Notes: generated by a model from the sequence alone, not told the origin. A stretch of 64,000 nucleotides of DNA from Fibrobacter sp. UWT2 (GCF_900142545.1 NZ_FRBF01000017.1:1-64000), one strand, 5' to 3'; positions 1-9,362 are shown, counted from the stretch's first letter. Numbers and translations are program-made.

Positions 1-336
1 GTCATATTTTAGAAAACCTTGCAATATTTTCACAGGGTAGAAATCAGTTTTTCCCAATAGTTATGCGGGCTGGGCGGGATTTTAAGGGACGACTAAATAC
101 GGCGAAATTTGACTAAAAAAGCAGTTTTTCTAAAAAGCTTGTTTTTGGAACAAAGTAATTTTTTGTGACAAAAATGAGACAAAACTGAGAAAAAAGTTTG
201 ACAAAAATGCAAAAAAATTTGACAAACCTATTGCTTTTCGAAAAAAATAGTTGTATATTAGGGACATAAACCGGTTGAACGCCCACCAACGGGCCAGAGA
301 CCAAACAAGTGTGTAACAAACAACAAGGAGTACACT
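1..336. other. AT-rich non-coding region upstream of the pilin gene
   Basis: No convincing reading frame is present. Positions 170-226 carry repeated gacaaaa-like words within long A tracts, including two copies of tttgacaaa. This stretch may contain upstream promoter (UP-like) sequence or regulator sites for the pilin gene. The end of any gene to the left lies outside the window. Confidence 0.5.
231..259 (+). promoter_or_regulatory. Predicted sigma-70-like promoter of the pilin gene
   Basis: A TTGCTT hexamer (231-236) is separated by exactly 17 bp from TATATT (254-259). Transcription would start near 266, giving a leader of about 70 nt that ends in a clear ribosome binding site (aaggag, 325-330) before the ATG at 337. 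The same TTG.../17 bp/TAtATT layout occurs at three other places in this window. Confidence 0.55.
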
Positions 337-861
337 ATGAAAAAGCAAGGTTTTACACTCATTGAATTGATGGTCGTGATCGTGATCATGGGCATCTTGG
401 CCGCCGTCGCAGTGCCGAAACTGTTCGGCATGATCGCTAAGTCCAAGGCTTCCGAAATCGGCCCGGCTGCTGGCGAATACATCAAGCTCCAGGACGCATA
501 CGTGTCTGAAACTGGATTGTACGTCGGTACGTGGAGCACTATCGGTTATACGATGAACGGTGAAACGCCGGCCTTCAAATATGAAGACGTGCTTTCTGTT
601 CCTCAGAATAAGGTGTCTACCGACATCCCCACCACTGCTGGCAAGGCATGGAAAGCTACTGCTAAGGTGGGCTTGAACGAATGCGATAAAGGCTCCACAT
701 GGGTTCTTTACCTGAGTACTGGTGCTAATGGAAATGGCCTTACTTGGGGTGCTGGTGTCAAGGACGCAACCTCTGGTGAAGCTGCTGTGCTTGATATGGA
801 TGATGCCTGCTCTGTGCTGACCCCGCAGTTCGTCAACTTCCGCACTCAGTCTGGTTCCTAA
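337..861 (+). CDS. pilA: Type IV major pilin-like protein (prepilin)
   Basis: This 174-residue protein has a short leader (MKKQG) followed by the prepilin peptidase site FTLIELMVV, with Gly at -1, Phe at +1 and Glu at +5. A hydrophobic helix of about 20 residues then runs to about residue 27. This is the class III signal of type IV pilins. Two cysteines in the C-terminal half (around residues 112 and 158) could close the D-region disulfide loop. Its own promoter and strong terminator suggest high monocistronic expression, as expected for a major pilin. Pili are thought to help Fibrobacter adhere to cellulose, which is context only. A type II secretion pseudopilin is the main alternative. Confidence 0.85.
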   Translation: MKKQGFTLIELMVVIVIMGILAAVAVPKLFGMIAKSKASEIGPAAGEYIKLQDAYVSETGLYVGTWSTIGYTMNGETPAFKYEDVLSVPQNKVSTDIPTTAGKAWKATAKVGLNECDKGSTWVLYLSTGANGNGLTWGAGVKDATSGEAAVLDMDDACSVLTPQFVNFRTQSGS

Positions 862-880
862 TTAATTCATTTTTAATGAA

Positions 881-914
881 AAAAAAAGACTTGCCTTTGG
901 GCAAGTCTTTTTTG
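881..914 (+). terminator. Rho-independent terminator after the pilin gene
   Basis: The inverted repeat agacttgcc/ggcaagtct with a short loop is flanked by A and T runs (aaaaaaa before, tttttt after), so it could work in both directions. It lies about 20 nt after the pilin stop codon. Confidence 0.9.
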
Positions 915-1002
915 TATAACTCTCAAAATTATGCCTAGTTAGGAATGAAAATATGTATATTCAAGCCAAATCCAAGAATAATTGTTGAGAGAGTCCTTTA
1001 AA

Positions 1003-2046
1003 ATGTTTCCCCCCTTGATTTCTATAATCGTTCCGATTCATAATGCTGCGTTGACGCTTACTAAATGCGTGAACAGCCTGACTTCGCAGACATTTAAGAA
1101 TATAGAGGTCTTGTTAATTAATAACGGTTCCACGGATGACAGTTGGTCGGCGTGCTTGGAACTAGCTTCTAAAGATTCCCGTGTTAAAGCAATAGGCCTT
1201 TCTGAAAAAGGAGTTTCTTCGGCGCGTAATCGAGGAATTCAGGAATCAATCGGTGATTATGTGATGTTTGTGGATGCCGATGATTGGGTAGACAACAATG
1301 TTTGCGAATTATTTGTCAATGAAAATCGACTTCATAATTATGATCTTTTTTGCTTTTCCGCACAATATCACAAAGAAAATAGTTCGTTAAAATCTTTTTT
1401 ATTTGCGCAGAATGTTCAATTATTATCCGAAAACCAAAAAGAAGAATTACAAATAAAAGTCTTTGCTCCTGAAGCTCCTTGTTTTAATTACAAGACTAAT
1501 ACGCGGTTTTTGGGAAGTGCGTGGGGAAAAATTTATAAGAAGGATGTTTTAATAAAGCACGACCTCCACTTTTCCTCAGAAACGATTATCAGTGAAGATG
1601 TTTTGTTTAATACACTAGCGTTGGATCATTTTGATCGAATTGGCTATTCAAGAAATTGTTTTTATCATTATGAACAACAAACTAATTCCGCGCAAAGCCG
1701 TTATAGGCCAGATAGTGAAAAATATTTTGATTTTGTCATTACCCAAATTCGGCAGTGGCTAGAGCAAACAAAAAAAAACAGACGCTTTGTTGATGCGGCA
1801 AATTGTTTATTTGTCCATTATCTGTTCGGGATTCTAAAAGAAGATTTAGTTCACAGGGATAACGGATATACTCTTACGCAACGTTGCGAAGCTTTAGAAA
1901 AGTTATTGAAAAAAGAAAACTTCCAAACATTGTTGCAAAACGTCAATAAGGATTATTTTTCTACGTCCGAAAAAATATTGATGTTGCTAATGAAAATGAA
2001 ATTATATAAGTTAATAATAGTTCTTTTGCAGGTCTATTTGAGATAG
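1003..2046 (+). CDS. Family 2 glycosyltransferase
   Basis: A GT-A fold transferase of 347 residues that opens with the family 2 signature LISIIVPIHNAALTL. It has the nucleotide-binding NNGSTDDSW segment near residue 40 and the metal-binding MFVDADDW motif near residue 90. The ATG at 1003 is chosen over an upstream TTG because gagag lies 10 nt before it. The gene is AT-rich compared with the housekeeping genes of the window and starts a three-gene run with the next two transferases. It probably adds one sugar to the surface glycan exported by the nearby ABC transporter. Donor and acceptor cannot be read from sequence. Confidence 0.85.
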   Translation: MFPPLISIIVPIHNAALTLTKCVNSLTSQTFKNIEVLLINNGSTDDSWSACLELASKDSRVKAIGLSEKGVSSARNRGIQESIGDYVMFVDADDWVDNNVCELFVNENRLHNYDLFCFSAQYHKENSSLKSFLFAQNVQLLSENQKEELQIKVFAPEAPCFNYKTNTRFLGSAWGKIYKKDVLIKHDLHFSSETIISEDVLFNTLALDHFDRIGYSRNCFYHYEQQTNSAQSRYRPDSEKYFDFVITQIRQWLEQTKKNRRFVDAANCLFVHYLFGILKEDLVHRDNGYTLTQRCEALEKLLKKENFQTLLQNVNKDYFSTSEKILMLLMKMKLYKLIIVLLQVYLR

Positions 2047-2057
2047 TATACAAACTA

Positions 2058-2924
2058 ATGCCTATAACATCTTGTGTCATATTGAATTACAATGATGCGT
2101 CCACAACAATGAAATTGGTGGAGCATATAAAGGCGTATACTCTTTTAGATTTTATTGTAGTTGTCGACAATTGTTCAACCGATGATTCTTGGAATCTGTT
2201 GCAGAATTGTAAAAGTGATAAACTTCATGTTGTTAAATCGCCTAGAAATGGCGGCTATGGTGCTGGGAACAACTTAGGATTGCACTATTCGTCGGAGGTT
2301 TTAAAAGCCGATTATTCAATTATTGCAAATCCTGATGTGCTTTTTAGTGAAGATTGTATTCGCAAATTTCTCCAGACTTTTCAAAACGATTCTTCCGTTG
2401 CAGTCGTTTCTGCTAAGCAATCTAATTCAGCAGATTGTGCTTGGAAAAATTGCGGTATAATACGACATGTGCTTGCGACAAGTTTATTCTTTGAGCTTTT
2501 GCTTAAAATACGTTCTTATTCTGCAGAGTATTTTAAAGAGAAAACCTCAGTTCCTGTATTTGCAGTCCCAGGATCCTTGTTGATGGTTGACTTGAAGAAA
2601 ATGCTTGAATACGGTATGTATGATGAAGATTTCTTTCTCTACTACGAAGAATTTGTTCTGGCGCATAAGTTTGCGAATGCCGGATTGAAGACCATTTTGA
2701 GACGTGATTGTTCGTACATTCACAATCATCACGTCAGTATTTCTAAAACATATAATCGTTGGTCTATGCAACATGCGATTCTGTTGAAAAGTGCAGAACT
2801 CTTCTTGCGAAAATACAAAAAGGCTAATGCGTTGCAAATGGCTTTGGCAAAGCTGTGGTTCACGTATACAAAATTGGAATTTTGGATATATGACATCTAT
2901 AAAATCATGAGGTTTAAAATATGA
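2058..2924 (+). CDS. Family 2 glycosyltransferase, rhamnosyltransferase-like
   Basis: This 288-residue GT-A transferase has the N-terminal SCVILNYND core, DNCSTDDSW, the NGGYGAGNN segment and IANPDVLF as the DxD-like site. That pattern is shared with WsaE/WbbL-type rhamnosyltransferases, though the sugar is only inferred. It begins 11 nt after the preceding transferase, overlaps the next gene by 4 nt (ATGA), and is strongly AT-rich, so the three genes are probably one transcript. No clear ribosome binding site is visible. It most likely acts at the cytoplasmic membrane on a lipid-linked glycan. Confidence 0.8.
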   Translation: MPITSCVILNYNDASTTMKLVEHIKAYTLLDFIVVVDNCSTDDSWNLLQNCKSDKLHVVKSPRNGGYGAGNNLGLHYSSEVLKADYSIIANPDVLFSEDCIRKFLQTFQNDSSVAVVSAKQSNSADCAWKNCGIIRHVLATSLFFELLLKIRSYSAEYFKEKTSVPVFAVPGSLLMVDLKKMLEYGMYDEDFFLYYEEFVLAHKFANAGLKTILRRDCSYIHNHHVSISKTYNRWSMQHAILLKSAELFLRKYKKANALQMALAKLWFTYTKLEFWIYDIYKIMRFKI

Positions 2925-4057
2925 AAAAAGTTCTTTTTATTACTCATGATGACATGGCTGGTGGGTCTGCCAAAAGTTTACTTTCGCAAATAGAATACCT
3001 AAGAAATTCTAGAAACATTGATCCAATTGTTGTTACATGGAAAAATAATTCGTTGACCTCTTGTTTGACGGAAAAAGGAATTCAGTGCTATGCGGTGAAA
3101 TATGATTTTACATCTGTATGGACACAAAATACTTTTTTCCACATGATTAAAAGGCCGTATTATAGACTGTTCTACAATCATATTGCCTATAAATTATTAA
3201 AAAACAAAATTGATTTTTCGTCAATATCCCTAATCGTTTCTAATTCTAGTGTTATTGATTTTGGAGCCTATTTACATCGAAAACTGCAGATCCCGCATGT
3301 ATGGTATTTGCGAGAATTCGGAGATTTAGACTTCAACATTCTGCCATACATCAAAAATTTTCCGCATTATATTGAGGGAAACTCCGATGCTATAATTGCC
3401 GTTTCTAATGCCGTTGCACAACATTGGATGGAACGTGGAATTGTAAAGGGCATTGAAGTAATCTATGATGGCGTGGTTGATAAGCATCATTCTCAACCAA
3501 GTTCTACTAAAGATTCAATAGTTAAAATTGTAATGTGTGGGCGGCTGAGTCCCGCTAAGGGACAGTTTTTAGCATTGCAAGCATTATTATGTCTCCCCCA
3601 AAATGTCTTGGAGCAAATTCATTTAGATTTTTTTGGAGATGGCGAATCTGAAAATGGTTTGCGAAAATTGGTGAAAATTAAAAATCTAGAAAGATTCGTT
3701 TCTTTTAAAGGTTTTTCTTCTAATCTTGAGGTTGAATTAGACAACTATGAAATTGGTCTAAATCTAAGTAAAGCTGAAGCTTTTGGACGCACGACCGTAG
3801 AATATATGAATCATGCTCTTTTTGTTATTGGGACAAATTCCGGGGGAACTCCAGAATTGTTACAAAATGGTAAATATGGAATTCTCATACCCCCAAATAA
3901 TCCGGAACAATTGGCTCAAGCAATTACCAATTACTGCTTGTCTCGAGACGAACTCAAAACGAAAGCAGCGCTTTCTCAGGGCTATTCAGAAGACTTATTT
4001 TCTATTTCAAAGAATGCCGAACAGGCCTATCTGTTTTATGAAAAATACATGCTGTAA
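2921..4057 (+). CDS. Family 4 glycosyltransferase (GT-B fold)
   Basis: A 378-residue GT-B enzyme. The N-terminal domain starts KKVLFITHDD with a Gly-rich loop. The C-terminal domain carries VMCGRLSPAKGQ and the donor-binding region EAFGRTTVEYM followed by GGTPELL, the usual EX7E area of GT4 retaining enzymes. Residues around SNSSVIDFGAYL closely resemble the oppositely oriented GT4 at 4960-6111, so the two look like diverged paralogues. It overlaps the preceding GT2 by 4 nt. The likely role is surface-glycan assembly with an unknown sugar. Confidence 0.85.
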   Translation: MKKVLFITHDDMAGGSAKSLLSQIEYLRNSRNIDPIVVTWKNNSLTSCLTEKGIQCYAVKYDFTSVWTQNTFFHMIKRPYYRLFYNHIAYKLLKNKIDFSSISLIVSNSSVIDFGAYLHRKLQIPHVWYLREFGDLDFNILPYIKNFPHYIEGNSDAIIAVSNAVAQHWMERGIVKGIEVIYDGVVDKHHSQPSSTKDSIVKIVMCGRLSPAKGQFLALQALLCLPQNVLEQIHLDFFGDGESENGLRKLVKIKNLERFVSFKGFSSNLEVELDNYEIGLNLSKAEAFGRTTVEYMNHALFVIGTNSGGTPELLQNGKYGILIPPNNPEQLAQAITNYCLSRDELKTKAALSQGYSEDLFSISKNAEQAYLFYEKYML

Positions 4058-4080
4058 GGTCTTGCTGTCGTATTTGAAAA

Positions 4081-4944
4081 CTAGTTGTTTAAAAAAGCCG
4101 TTCGTGACTTAGAAATAGTCTTGTTTGTTTTTATTTGCTTGTATTTAAGTAGAAGATCTTTAATGTATTTGACAAATGAAAAAGACCTCTCCCTAAATAG
4201 ATATTTTACACAATCGCATGCAAAGCCATAAACGGCAAATAAATCAGATCTTTCAAAGTCGCTTAGAAATACAAGAGTTCTAACGAATGATAGATACAAT
4301 TTCTTTTCAGGAGGATCAATTCGGTTCTCCCGGTCGTGTATTGCTATTGCACTAGGAACAATCCCTATTTTAAATTCTTTGAATCTTGCTCTATCGCAAT
4401 AGTTGTCGTCTTCGCCATAATGATGGAAAGTTGGCGAAAATCCTCCGACTTCAAGAAGACATTTCCTGCTAATCAACCAATGGGCTGCCATAACATTATT
4501 AACGGATATGATTTCGCCAGAGTGATTGGATCTTGAAAAAATTAGATTAAAGTCGGAATCTAAATGGGCGCAATTAGCCTGGAATTGCATTGGTGAAAGA
4601 ATTCCAAATTCAGGATGACGCTCGCATTCGTTGATAAGTGTGGGTACTGTGTTTGGTTGGATCCAGGCGTCTTGATTGAGAAGATATACATATGAATAAT
4701 TGTGGTCTATTGCGTATTGTAGGCCGATGTTATTTGCTGCGCCGAATCCGAGATTTTTTTTGTTTTGGATAATTTTAAGGTCTGCATAATTCTCTTTTAT
4801 GTGTTCTACAGTTTTGTCGGACGATGCGTTGTCAATAATGAATAAATCTAAAGGGTGTTTGGAGCTGTATACACTTTGAATGCATTGATCAATCCACTGC
4901 ATGGCGTTATATGTTACAACGATGACAAGAGCCTTATCTTTCAT
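4081..4944 (-). CDS. Family 2 glycosyltransferase, rhamnosyltransferase-like
   Basis: A 287-residue GT-A transferase with ALVIVVTYN at the N-terminus, IIDNASSDKT, NLGFGAANN and the LLNQDAW acidic motif, a pattern typical of GT2 rhamnosyltransferases. It is transcribed after the GT4 gene at 4960-6111 with a 15-nt gap, so these two form a short operon that converges on the plus-strand GT4. The gene is AT-rich like its neighbours. Substrate is unknown. Confidence 0.8.
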   Translation of the reverse strand: MKDKALVIVVTYNAMQWIDQCIQSVYSSKHPLDLFIIDNASSDKTVEHIKENYADLKIIQNKKNLGFGAANNIGLQYAIDHNYSYVYLLNQDAWIQPNTVPTLINECERHPEFGILSPMQFQANCAHLDSDFNLIFSRSNHSGEIISVNNVMAAHWLISRKCLLEVGGFSPTFHHYGEDDNYCDRARFKEFKIGIVPSAIAIHDRENRIDPPEKKLYLSFVRTLVFLSDFERSDLFAVYGFACDCVKYLFRERSFSFVKYIKDLLLKYKQIKTNKTISKSRTAFLNN

Positions 4945-4959
4945 AATTTGCCGTAGAAT

Positions 4960-6111
4960 TTAAAGAACAATTCTGTTGTATTCATCAACAATATAGCGAA
5001 TATTTTTTTCAATGCAATATTTTTCTAATGCAATGCTTTGTGCACTTTGGCCCATTTGCGACATTTCAATCCTGTTGTAAAAACAGTATGAAATTTTGTC
5101 AGCTAATGATTGAATGTCAAAATCTTTGTAAAGTAAGCCTGTTTTCCCGTTTTCAATAAGTTCCTGTATAGCGGTATCTCCGTTTCCGATAACGCATAAG
5201 CCAGAAAGCATATATTCTACAGTAACACGAGAAAAACCTTCGGTGTGTGACGGCTGGACGCCTATGTCATAATTGGGAAGTGTTTTGAAAACATTGCAAC
5301 AAAAGTCCTTAAAAGAAACTATATGATTAATTGATTTTTTACAAGCTATAGCTTTTAATTCTTGTAAAAATCCATCGGCATTTGCCCCATAAAAATCAAT
5401 AAAAATACTTTTTTTTACTTGTGCAGGTAACAAAGCGATGGCTTCAAGTAGAACGTCTTGGCCTTTTATGCGGGAATAATTGCCAACACAAACTAACCGT
5501 AATTCTTTAGAATCATTAAATTGAGTGGCTCCAATTTTATCTATACTCGATCTATATACCCCATCATAAATTGTTTTTATTTTGCCACATTTGGTTTTAC
5601 TTTTTAAAAAAGCATTTAATTGATTAGATACGGTTATAATTTGAGAAGAATTCTGTGCAATATATTTTGGAAGATTGATAATAATTGGTTTTTGCAGTTG
5701 ATTAAACGCCAGAAAATCCCGAATATGCCAAATATGGGGAATATGAAGTTTTTTGTATAAATAGGCTCCAAAATCTATAGTAGACGAATTTGAATGGATC
5801 AAATTTAATGATTTAAAATCAATTTTTTTCGCCATTTTTTTGTATGCATAAAAATTTAAAAACGGACGGCAAAGAATAGCAATAATCCATCCGATAATGC
5901 CCATACCGAAACTGCACGTTCTAGCGTAATGTACCGCATAATTTTCAACGGATATACTGTCACATTCTTTATTTAAGCTGCTGTGGGACGGAGTTATTAC
6001 AATGGGTTCAAATTTGCTATTCTTTTTAAGCTCTTGAATTAACTCTATGGCGCATTTCCCGGAGCCAGATGTTAAATCAGCTTCAACAATATAAAGGATT
6101 TTTTTCCGCAT
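4960..6111 (-). CDS. Family 4 glycosyltransferase (GT-B fold)
   Basis: A 383-residue GT-B enzyme starting MRKKILYIVEADL. A TTG 21 nt further upstream is a weaker start. The C-terminal domain has LVCVGNYSRIKGQD and EGFSRVTVEYM, the GT4 donor-binding region. The segment HSNSSTIDFGAYLYKKL matches the GT4 at 2921-4057 nearly residue for residue, showing common descent. It is the first gene of a two-gene minus-strand unit with the GT2 downstream. Role in surface-glycan synthesis is inferred from context. Confidence 0.85.
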   Translation of the reverse strand: MRKKILYIVEADLTSGSGKCAIELIQELKKNSKFEPIVITPSHSSLNKECDSISVENYAVHYARTCSFGMGIIGWIIAILCRPFLNFYAYKKMAKKIDFKSLNLIHSNSSTIDFGAYLYKKLHIPHIWHIRDFLAFNQLQKPIIINLPKYIAQNSSQIITVSNQLNAFLKSKTKCGKIKTIYDGVYRSSIDKIGATQFNDSKELRLVCVGNYSRIKGQDVLLEAIALLPAQVKKSIFIDFYGANADGFLQELKAIACKKSINHIVSFKDFCCNVFKTLPNYDIGVQPSHTEGFSRVTVEYMLSGLCVIGNGDTAIQELIENGKTGLLYKDFDIQSLADKISYCFYNRIEMSQMGQSAQSIALEKYCIEKNIRYIVDEYNRIVL

Positions 6112-6264
6112 ATTTGCCGTTACATCATACAATAAGTTTTTCTAAGCTATGCTACTATACAGGGAAAAATATTCTTTTAGCAATAATCCCTACTTTTTGT
6201 ACCATAGCCGTCTTTATCCATAATAATTATTATTATTTATAAATATACAATGTGTAGAGGAAAA
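6112..6264. promoter_or_regulatory. Divergent intergenic region with AT-rich palindromic core
   Basis: This 153-bp gap separates two divergently transcribed glycosyltransferases and must contain promoters for both. The stretch around 6222-6250 is almost pure A/T (aataattattattattt then tataaatatac) and provides several possible -10 elements. No clear -35 box is visible. Confidence 0.4.
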
Positions 6265-7242
6265 ATGAAGTATTTATATGTCCTAGTTGGCTCAAAAAAA
6301 GGGTTTTATTGTGAGCAGACATTGGTGTCTATGGCTTCATTGAAAAATGTCCAGCCGGATGCCTTTGTGACATTGTTGGTTGATTGTCAAACGGATAAAG
6401 ATTTCCTATCGGATTTAGAACGGATAAAAAAGTATGTAAATGAATATATCATTGTTCCCGTAGAGGATTGTGTTCCTCCTATAGCCAAATCTCGTTACAT
6501 AAAGACGTCTATGAGAAAATATGTAAAAGGCGATTTTTTATACATAGATGCTGATACGGTTTGGAATACTCCTGTTAGTGAGTCTGATTTTACGCATGAT
6601 GTAATGGGTGTCTTAGACGGGCACTGCTTGTTAGCGACGCATCCCTTAAAAAAGGAAATAGAAGCAGATTTCAAGAGGGTGAATTGCGATCCTGGTGTAG
6701 AACGATATGTGAATGGGGGTGTTCTTTTTTCAAAAGATTCTAGTATTTCGAGAGCTTTTTTTGACTTATGGCATAAAAAATGGCTGCAGACGTCGGAAAC
6801 GGGATGCTTTATTGATATGCCTTCGCTGAATGTTGCTTTTAAAGAGGTGTATGGAAATGATGTTCCTCTGCTTCCAGGTGTATATAATTGTCAAATTAGC
6901 CGATCTTGGAAATATTTTGTAAAAGCGAAATTGATCCATTTCTTTACAGGGTGGATGACTGAATGTGGAGATAAAGCATACGCTTTTCAACGAAAAGCGT
7001 TTTGGGAATTTGTTCGAACAAATGGCTTAGATGATTCTGTTGTAGATATGTTGAAGAATCCTTTAAGTGCATTTGCAATTCCAATAGAAATTTGCGATGG
7101 AGTGGATCTTGAGTTGCGAAAGACTGCTACTTATGGTTTACTTCGGGATATGTTTGAACGCAAAATTTATGGAAAGAGAAGTCGTTTTGATTTAGTTGAA
7201 AAAATTGTCGGAAAATTGAGTGCTATCTTCGATGGAGGGTGA
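6265..7242 (+). CDS. Putative glycosyltransferase, family 8-like
   Basis: A 325-residue protein with the DxD motif FLYIDADTVWN near residue 95, a later YVNGGVLFSKDS segment and LIHFFTGW near residue 215. This layout is seen in GT8-type retaining transferases that use UDP-sugars. The ATG at 6265 is preferred over one at 6250 because gagg lies just before it. The gene stands alone on the plus strand and its 3' end overlaps the convergent ATP-grasp gene by 20 nt. Assignment to GT8 rests on the motif pattern only. Confidence 0.65.
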   Translation: MKYLYVLVGSKKGFYCEQTLVSMASLKNVQPDAFVTLLVDCQTDKDFLSDLERIKKYVNEYIIVPVEDCVPPIAKSRYIKTSMRKYVKGDFLYIDADTVWNTPVSESDFTHDVMGVLDGHCLLATHPLKKEIEADFKRVNCDPGVERYVNGGVLFSKDSSISRAFFDLWHKKWLQTSETGCFIDMPSLNVAFKEVYGNDVPLLPGVYNCQISRSWKYFVKAKLIHFFTGWMTECGDKAYAFQRKAFWEFVRTNGLDDSVVDMLKNPLSAFAIPIEICDGVDLELRKTATYGLLRDMFERKIYGKRSRFDLVEKIVGKLSAIFDGG

Positions 7243-8149
7243 TTAGATCTCCGAATTTTTTGTCCCATTCTGGTGGGTTGAATTTTTCAAAGCCTGCACC
7301 CGGGTAAAAAGTTAGCTCGCCTACATAGATTTTATTGTTAAATTCATAAAAATCTACTCGAAGAAATTGAAATTGATGTGCAACTGTTTCACTAATTTCA
7401 ATCATTTTTTCAAAAAAAACGGGTTTTGCCAAAGCGTTCGTTTCTTTTGGATATAGTTTTGTAAAATTTAATGGGTGCCATTTTCGGTCAAAGAATGTGA
7501 CGTGCAGCCCTTCTTTTGAAAAACGCTTGCTGCATACAAAGCAATTCTTTACTTTGCCATTGAATATTTGAAATTTGTAATCATTCAAATTTGTTGATTC
7601 TAAATATTTTTCGGCAATGATTCGTGGCTTAACATTTTTATAGGGCCATTCTCTAGATGGATAATAGTAGTTAATGGATAAATGTTTATAAAGTTTCTTT
7701 TTCGCAGAAGTAAAGTCGAATGTTGTTTTGTCCTTACATATAATGACGCTTCCTGAATCATGTGTACATTTCAATACAAATTGCTGGGGCAACTTTTCTA
7801 AATCAATGTCATCGACTTTGTCCCATACTCCGAGTAGTGGGATTAGATAATCTTCACCTATCGTTTCAGCTATGTATTTTCGGGCTTCGTATTTGTCAAC
7901 AAGTTTTGTATATAGAGGGTTTCGGTCGTAAATTTTTAGCCATTGAAGTTTTTCATTAAATGTTTGAGGATTTGCCCAGTTCATCCAATAACCCATTTTA
8001 CTTCGGAACATTAATGAAAGGTACCATTTGTCCGGCATCCACTTTAATCGACCCTTCCATGCCCAAGTGTCGAAGATATTTAGGGGGCGCTTGATATAAA
8101 GACGCAATTGGTTTATGTACAAGAAAAATGTCGCTTTGAAATTTGTCAT
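7223..8149 (-). CDS. TupA-like ATP-grasp protein of a polysaccharide locus
   Basis: This 308-residue protein matches the TupA-like ATP-grasp family: PQTFNEKLQWLKIYDRNPLYTKLVDKY near residues 60-90, then GVWDKVDDID and the LKCTHDSGSVIICKDK segment that forms part of the nucleotide pocket. Family members are common in capsule and O-antigen loci and are thought to attach amino-acid-like or similar groups, with exact reactions mostly unproven. It is a single AT-rich gene on the minus strand, convergent with and overlapping the GT8-like gene. Confidence 0.75.
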   Translation of the reverse strand: MTNFKATFFLYINQLRLYIKRPLNIFDTWAWKGRLKWMPDKWYLSLMFRSKMGYWMNWANPQTFNEKLQWLKIYDRNPLYTKLVDKYEARKYIAETIGEDYLIPLLGVWDKVDDIDLEKLPQQFVLKCTHDSGSVIICKDKTTFDFTSAKKKLYKHLSINYYYPSREWPYKNVKPRIIAEKYLESTNLNDYKFQIFNGKVKNCFVCSKRFSKEGLHVTFFDRKWHPLNFTKLYPKETNALAKPVFFEKMIEISETVAHQFQFLRVDFYEFNNKIYVGELTFYPGAGFEKFNPPEWDKKFGDLITLHRR

Positions 8150-8207
8150 TTTAGTATTGCTCTGAAAAAAATATATATTGGATTATAGAAAATAAAGAGG
8201 AAAAATA

Positions 8208-9362
8208 ATGCTTGATAATCCATTGATTTCAATAATAATGCCTGTTTATAACGCAAAACGGTTTCTTGAAAGTGCGATTGAAAGTATTTTATCTCAAAGT
8301 CTTGAAAATTTTGAATTAATTTTGATTGATGACGGCTCTTTTGATGGTAGTGCGTCTATTTGCGATGATTTCGCCAAGCGAGATTCCCGTATCATTCTTG
8401 TGCATCAAAAAAACATGGGGACATCGTTTGCTCGAAATGTTGGGTTGAAAATGGCGAAAGGAAAATATGTTGCCTTTTGTGATCATGACGATGAATTCTC
8501 TCCAGAAATGCTAAAATCAAATTATGAAATAGCTGAAGAATATAAAGCAGATGTCGTGTGCTGTTCTGTAAAAATATTTTATCCTCGAGACGAGGGAACT
8601 TTCATTCATACTTTATCTCAGCCAACCAAGGTTTACGGTCTAAACTCTCGTTCAGAACTCGTTATAGATTTAAAGTACAATAATAACACTTTGTTTGGCT
8701 ACGTATGGAACCATTTATATCGTAGAGATGTAATTGAAAATTTAAAATTCGATGTAAGATTTAGGCATGGTCACGAAGATCAGGTTTTTAATTTATGTAC
8801 GATTAATCACTTAAAGGGAAATTTTGTTTTTAATGAATCTACTTTCTACAAACATTATAGTCGACTAAATTCATCTAGTAAAACATTTGATAAAGAAATC
8901 AACAAAACTATTCAAGAAGATCTTATCCTTTTTGATTATGAGTATAATTTTGCAATCAAATACGGAAATTGTCATCAAGTGAATGGAGGGCACGTTTTGG
9001 CATCTCATTTGTACGCATTGCATTATCGTAGCTGTTTTAGATATCAACGAGAATTCAAGGCTGTTAGAAAGTGTGATTATATAAGTAAATACCCTCTTCC
9101 GCTGACAATGGCTGAAAAAATATTGTTGTTTAGTTTTAGAAAAGTATATCCGCTATTTAAGGTGTTGTGTGGGATGAATTGGGCTCGTTATATCCCTGGT
9201 AAAAAAGAAATGATATTGTCGTCAAACGGAAGTGATTTCTGGGAAAGTCCGTTATGTAGTTTTTTTTGGAATCTTTATGCTTCAAGCCGAGGCCGTTGGT
9301 TATTTAGTATATGCAATACGATCGTTCGGATTGTATTGATTCCTTTTAATATTTTGAGATAA
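8208..9362 (+). CDS. Family 2 glycosyltransferase
   Basis: A 384-residue GT2 enzyme with the N-terminal ISIIMPVYNAKRFLESAI, LIDDGSFDGS, and the acidic AFCDHDDEFS motif near residue 92. A ribosome binding site (agagg) lies 8-10 nt upstream of the ATG, and a TATATT box at 8174-8179 may be its -10 element. The C-terminal 130 residues have no clear domain. Its last 17 nt overlap the convergent wzt gene. It is AT-rich like the other transferases of this locus. Confidence 0.85.
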   Translation: MLDNPLISIIMPVYNAKRFLESAIESILSQSLENFELILIDDGSFDGSASICDDFAKRDSRIILVHQKNMGTSFARNVGLKMAKGKYVAFCDHDDEFSPEMLKSNYEIAEEYKADVVCCSVKIFYPRDEGTFIHTLSQPTKVYGLNSRSELVIDLKYNNNTLFGYVWNHLYRRDVIENLKFDVRFRHGHEDQVFNLCTINHLKGNFVFNESTFYKHYSRLNSSSKTFDKEINKTIQEDLILFDYEYNFAIKYGNCHQVNGGHVLASHLYALHYRSCFRYQREFKAVRKCDYISKYPLPLTMAEKILLFSFRKVYPLFKVLCGMNWARYIPGKKEMILSSNGSDFWESPLCSFFWNLYASSRGRWLFSICNTIVRIVLIPFNILR

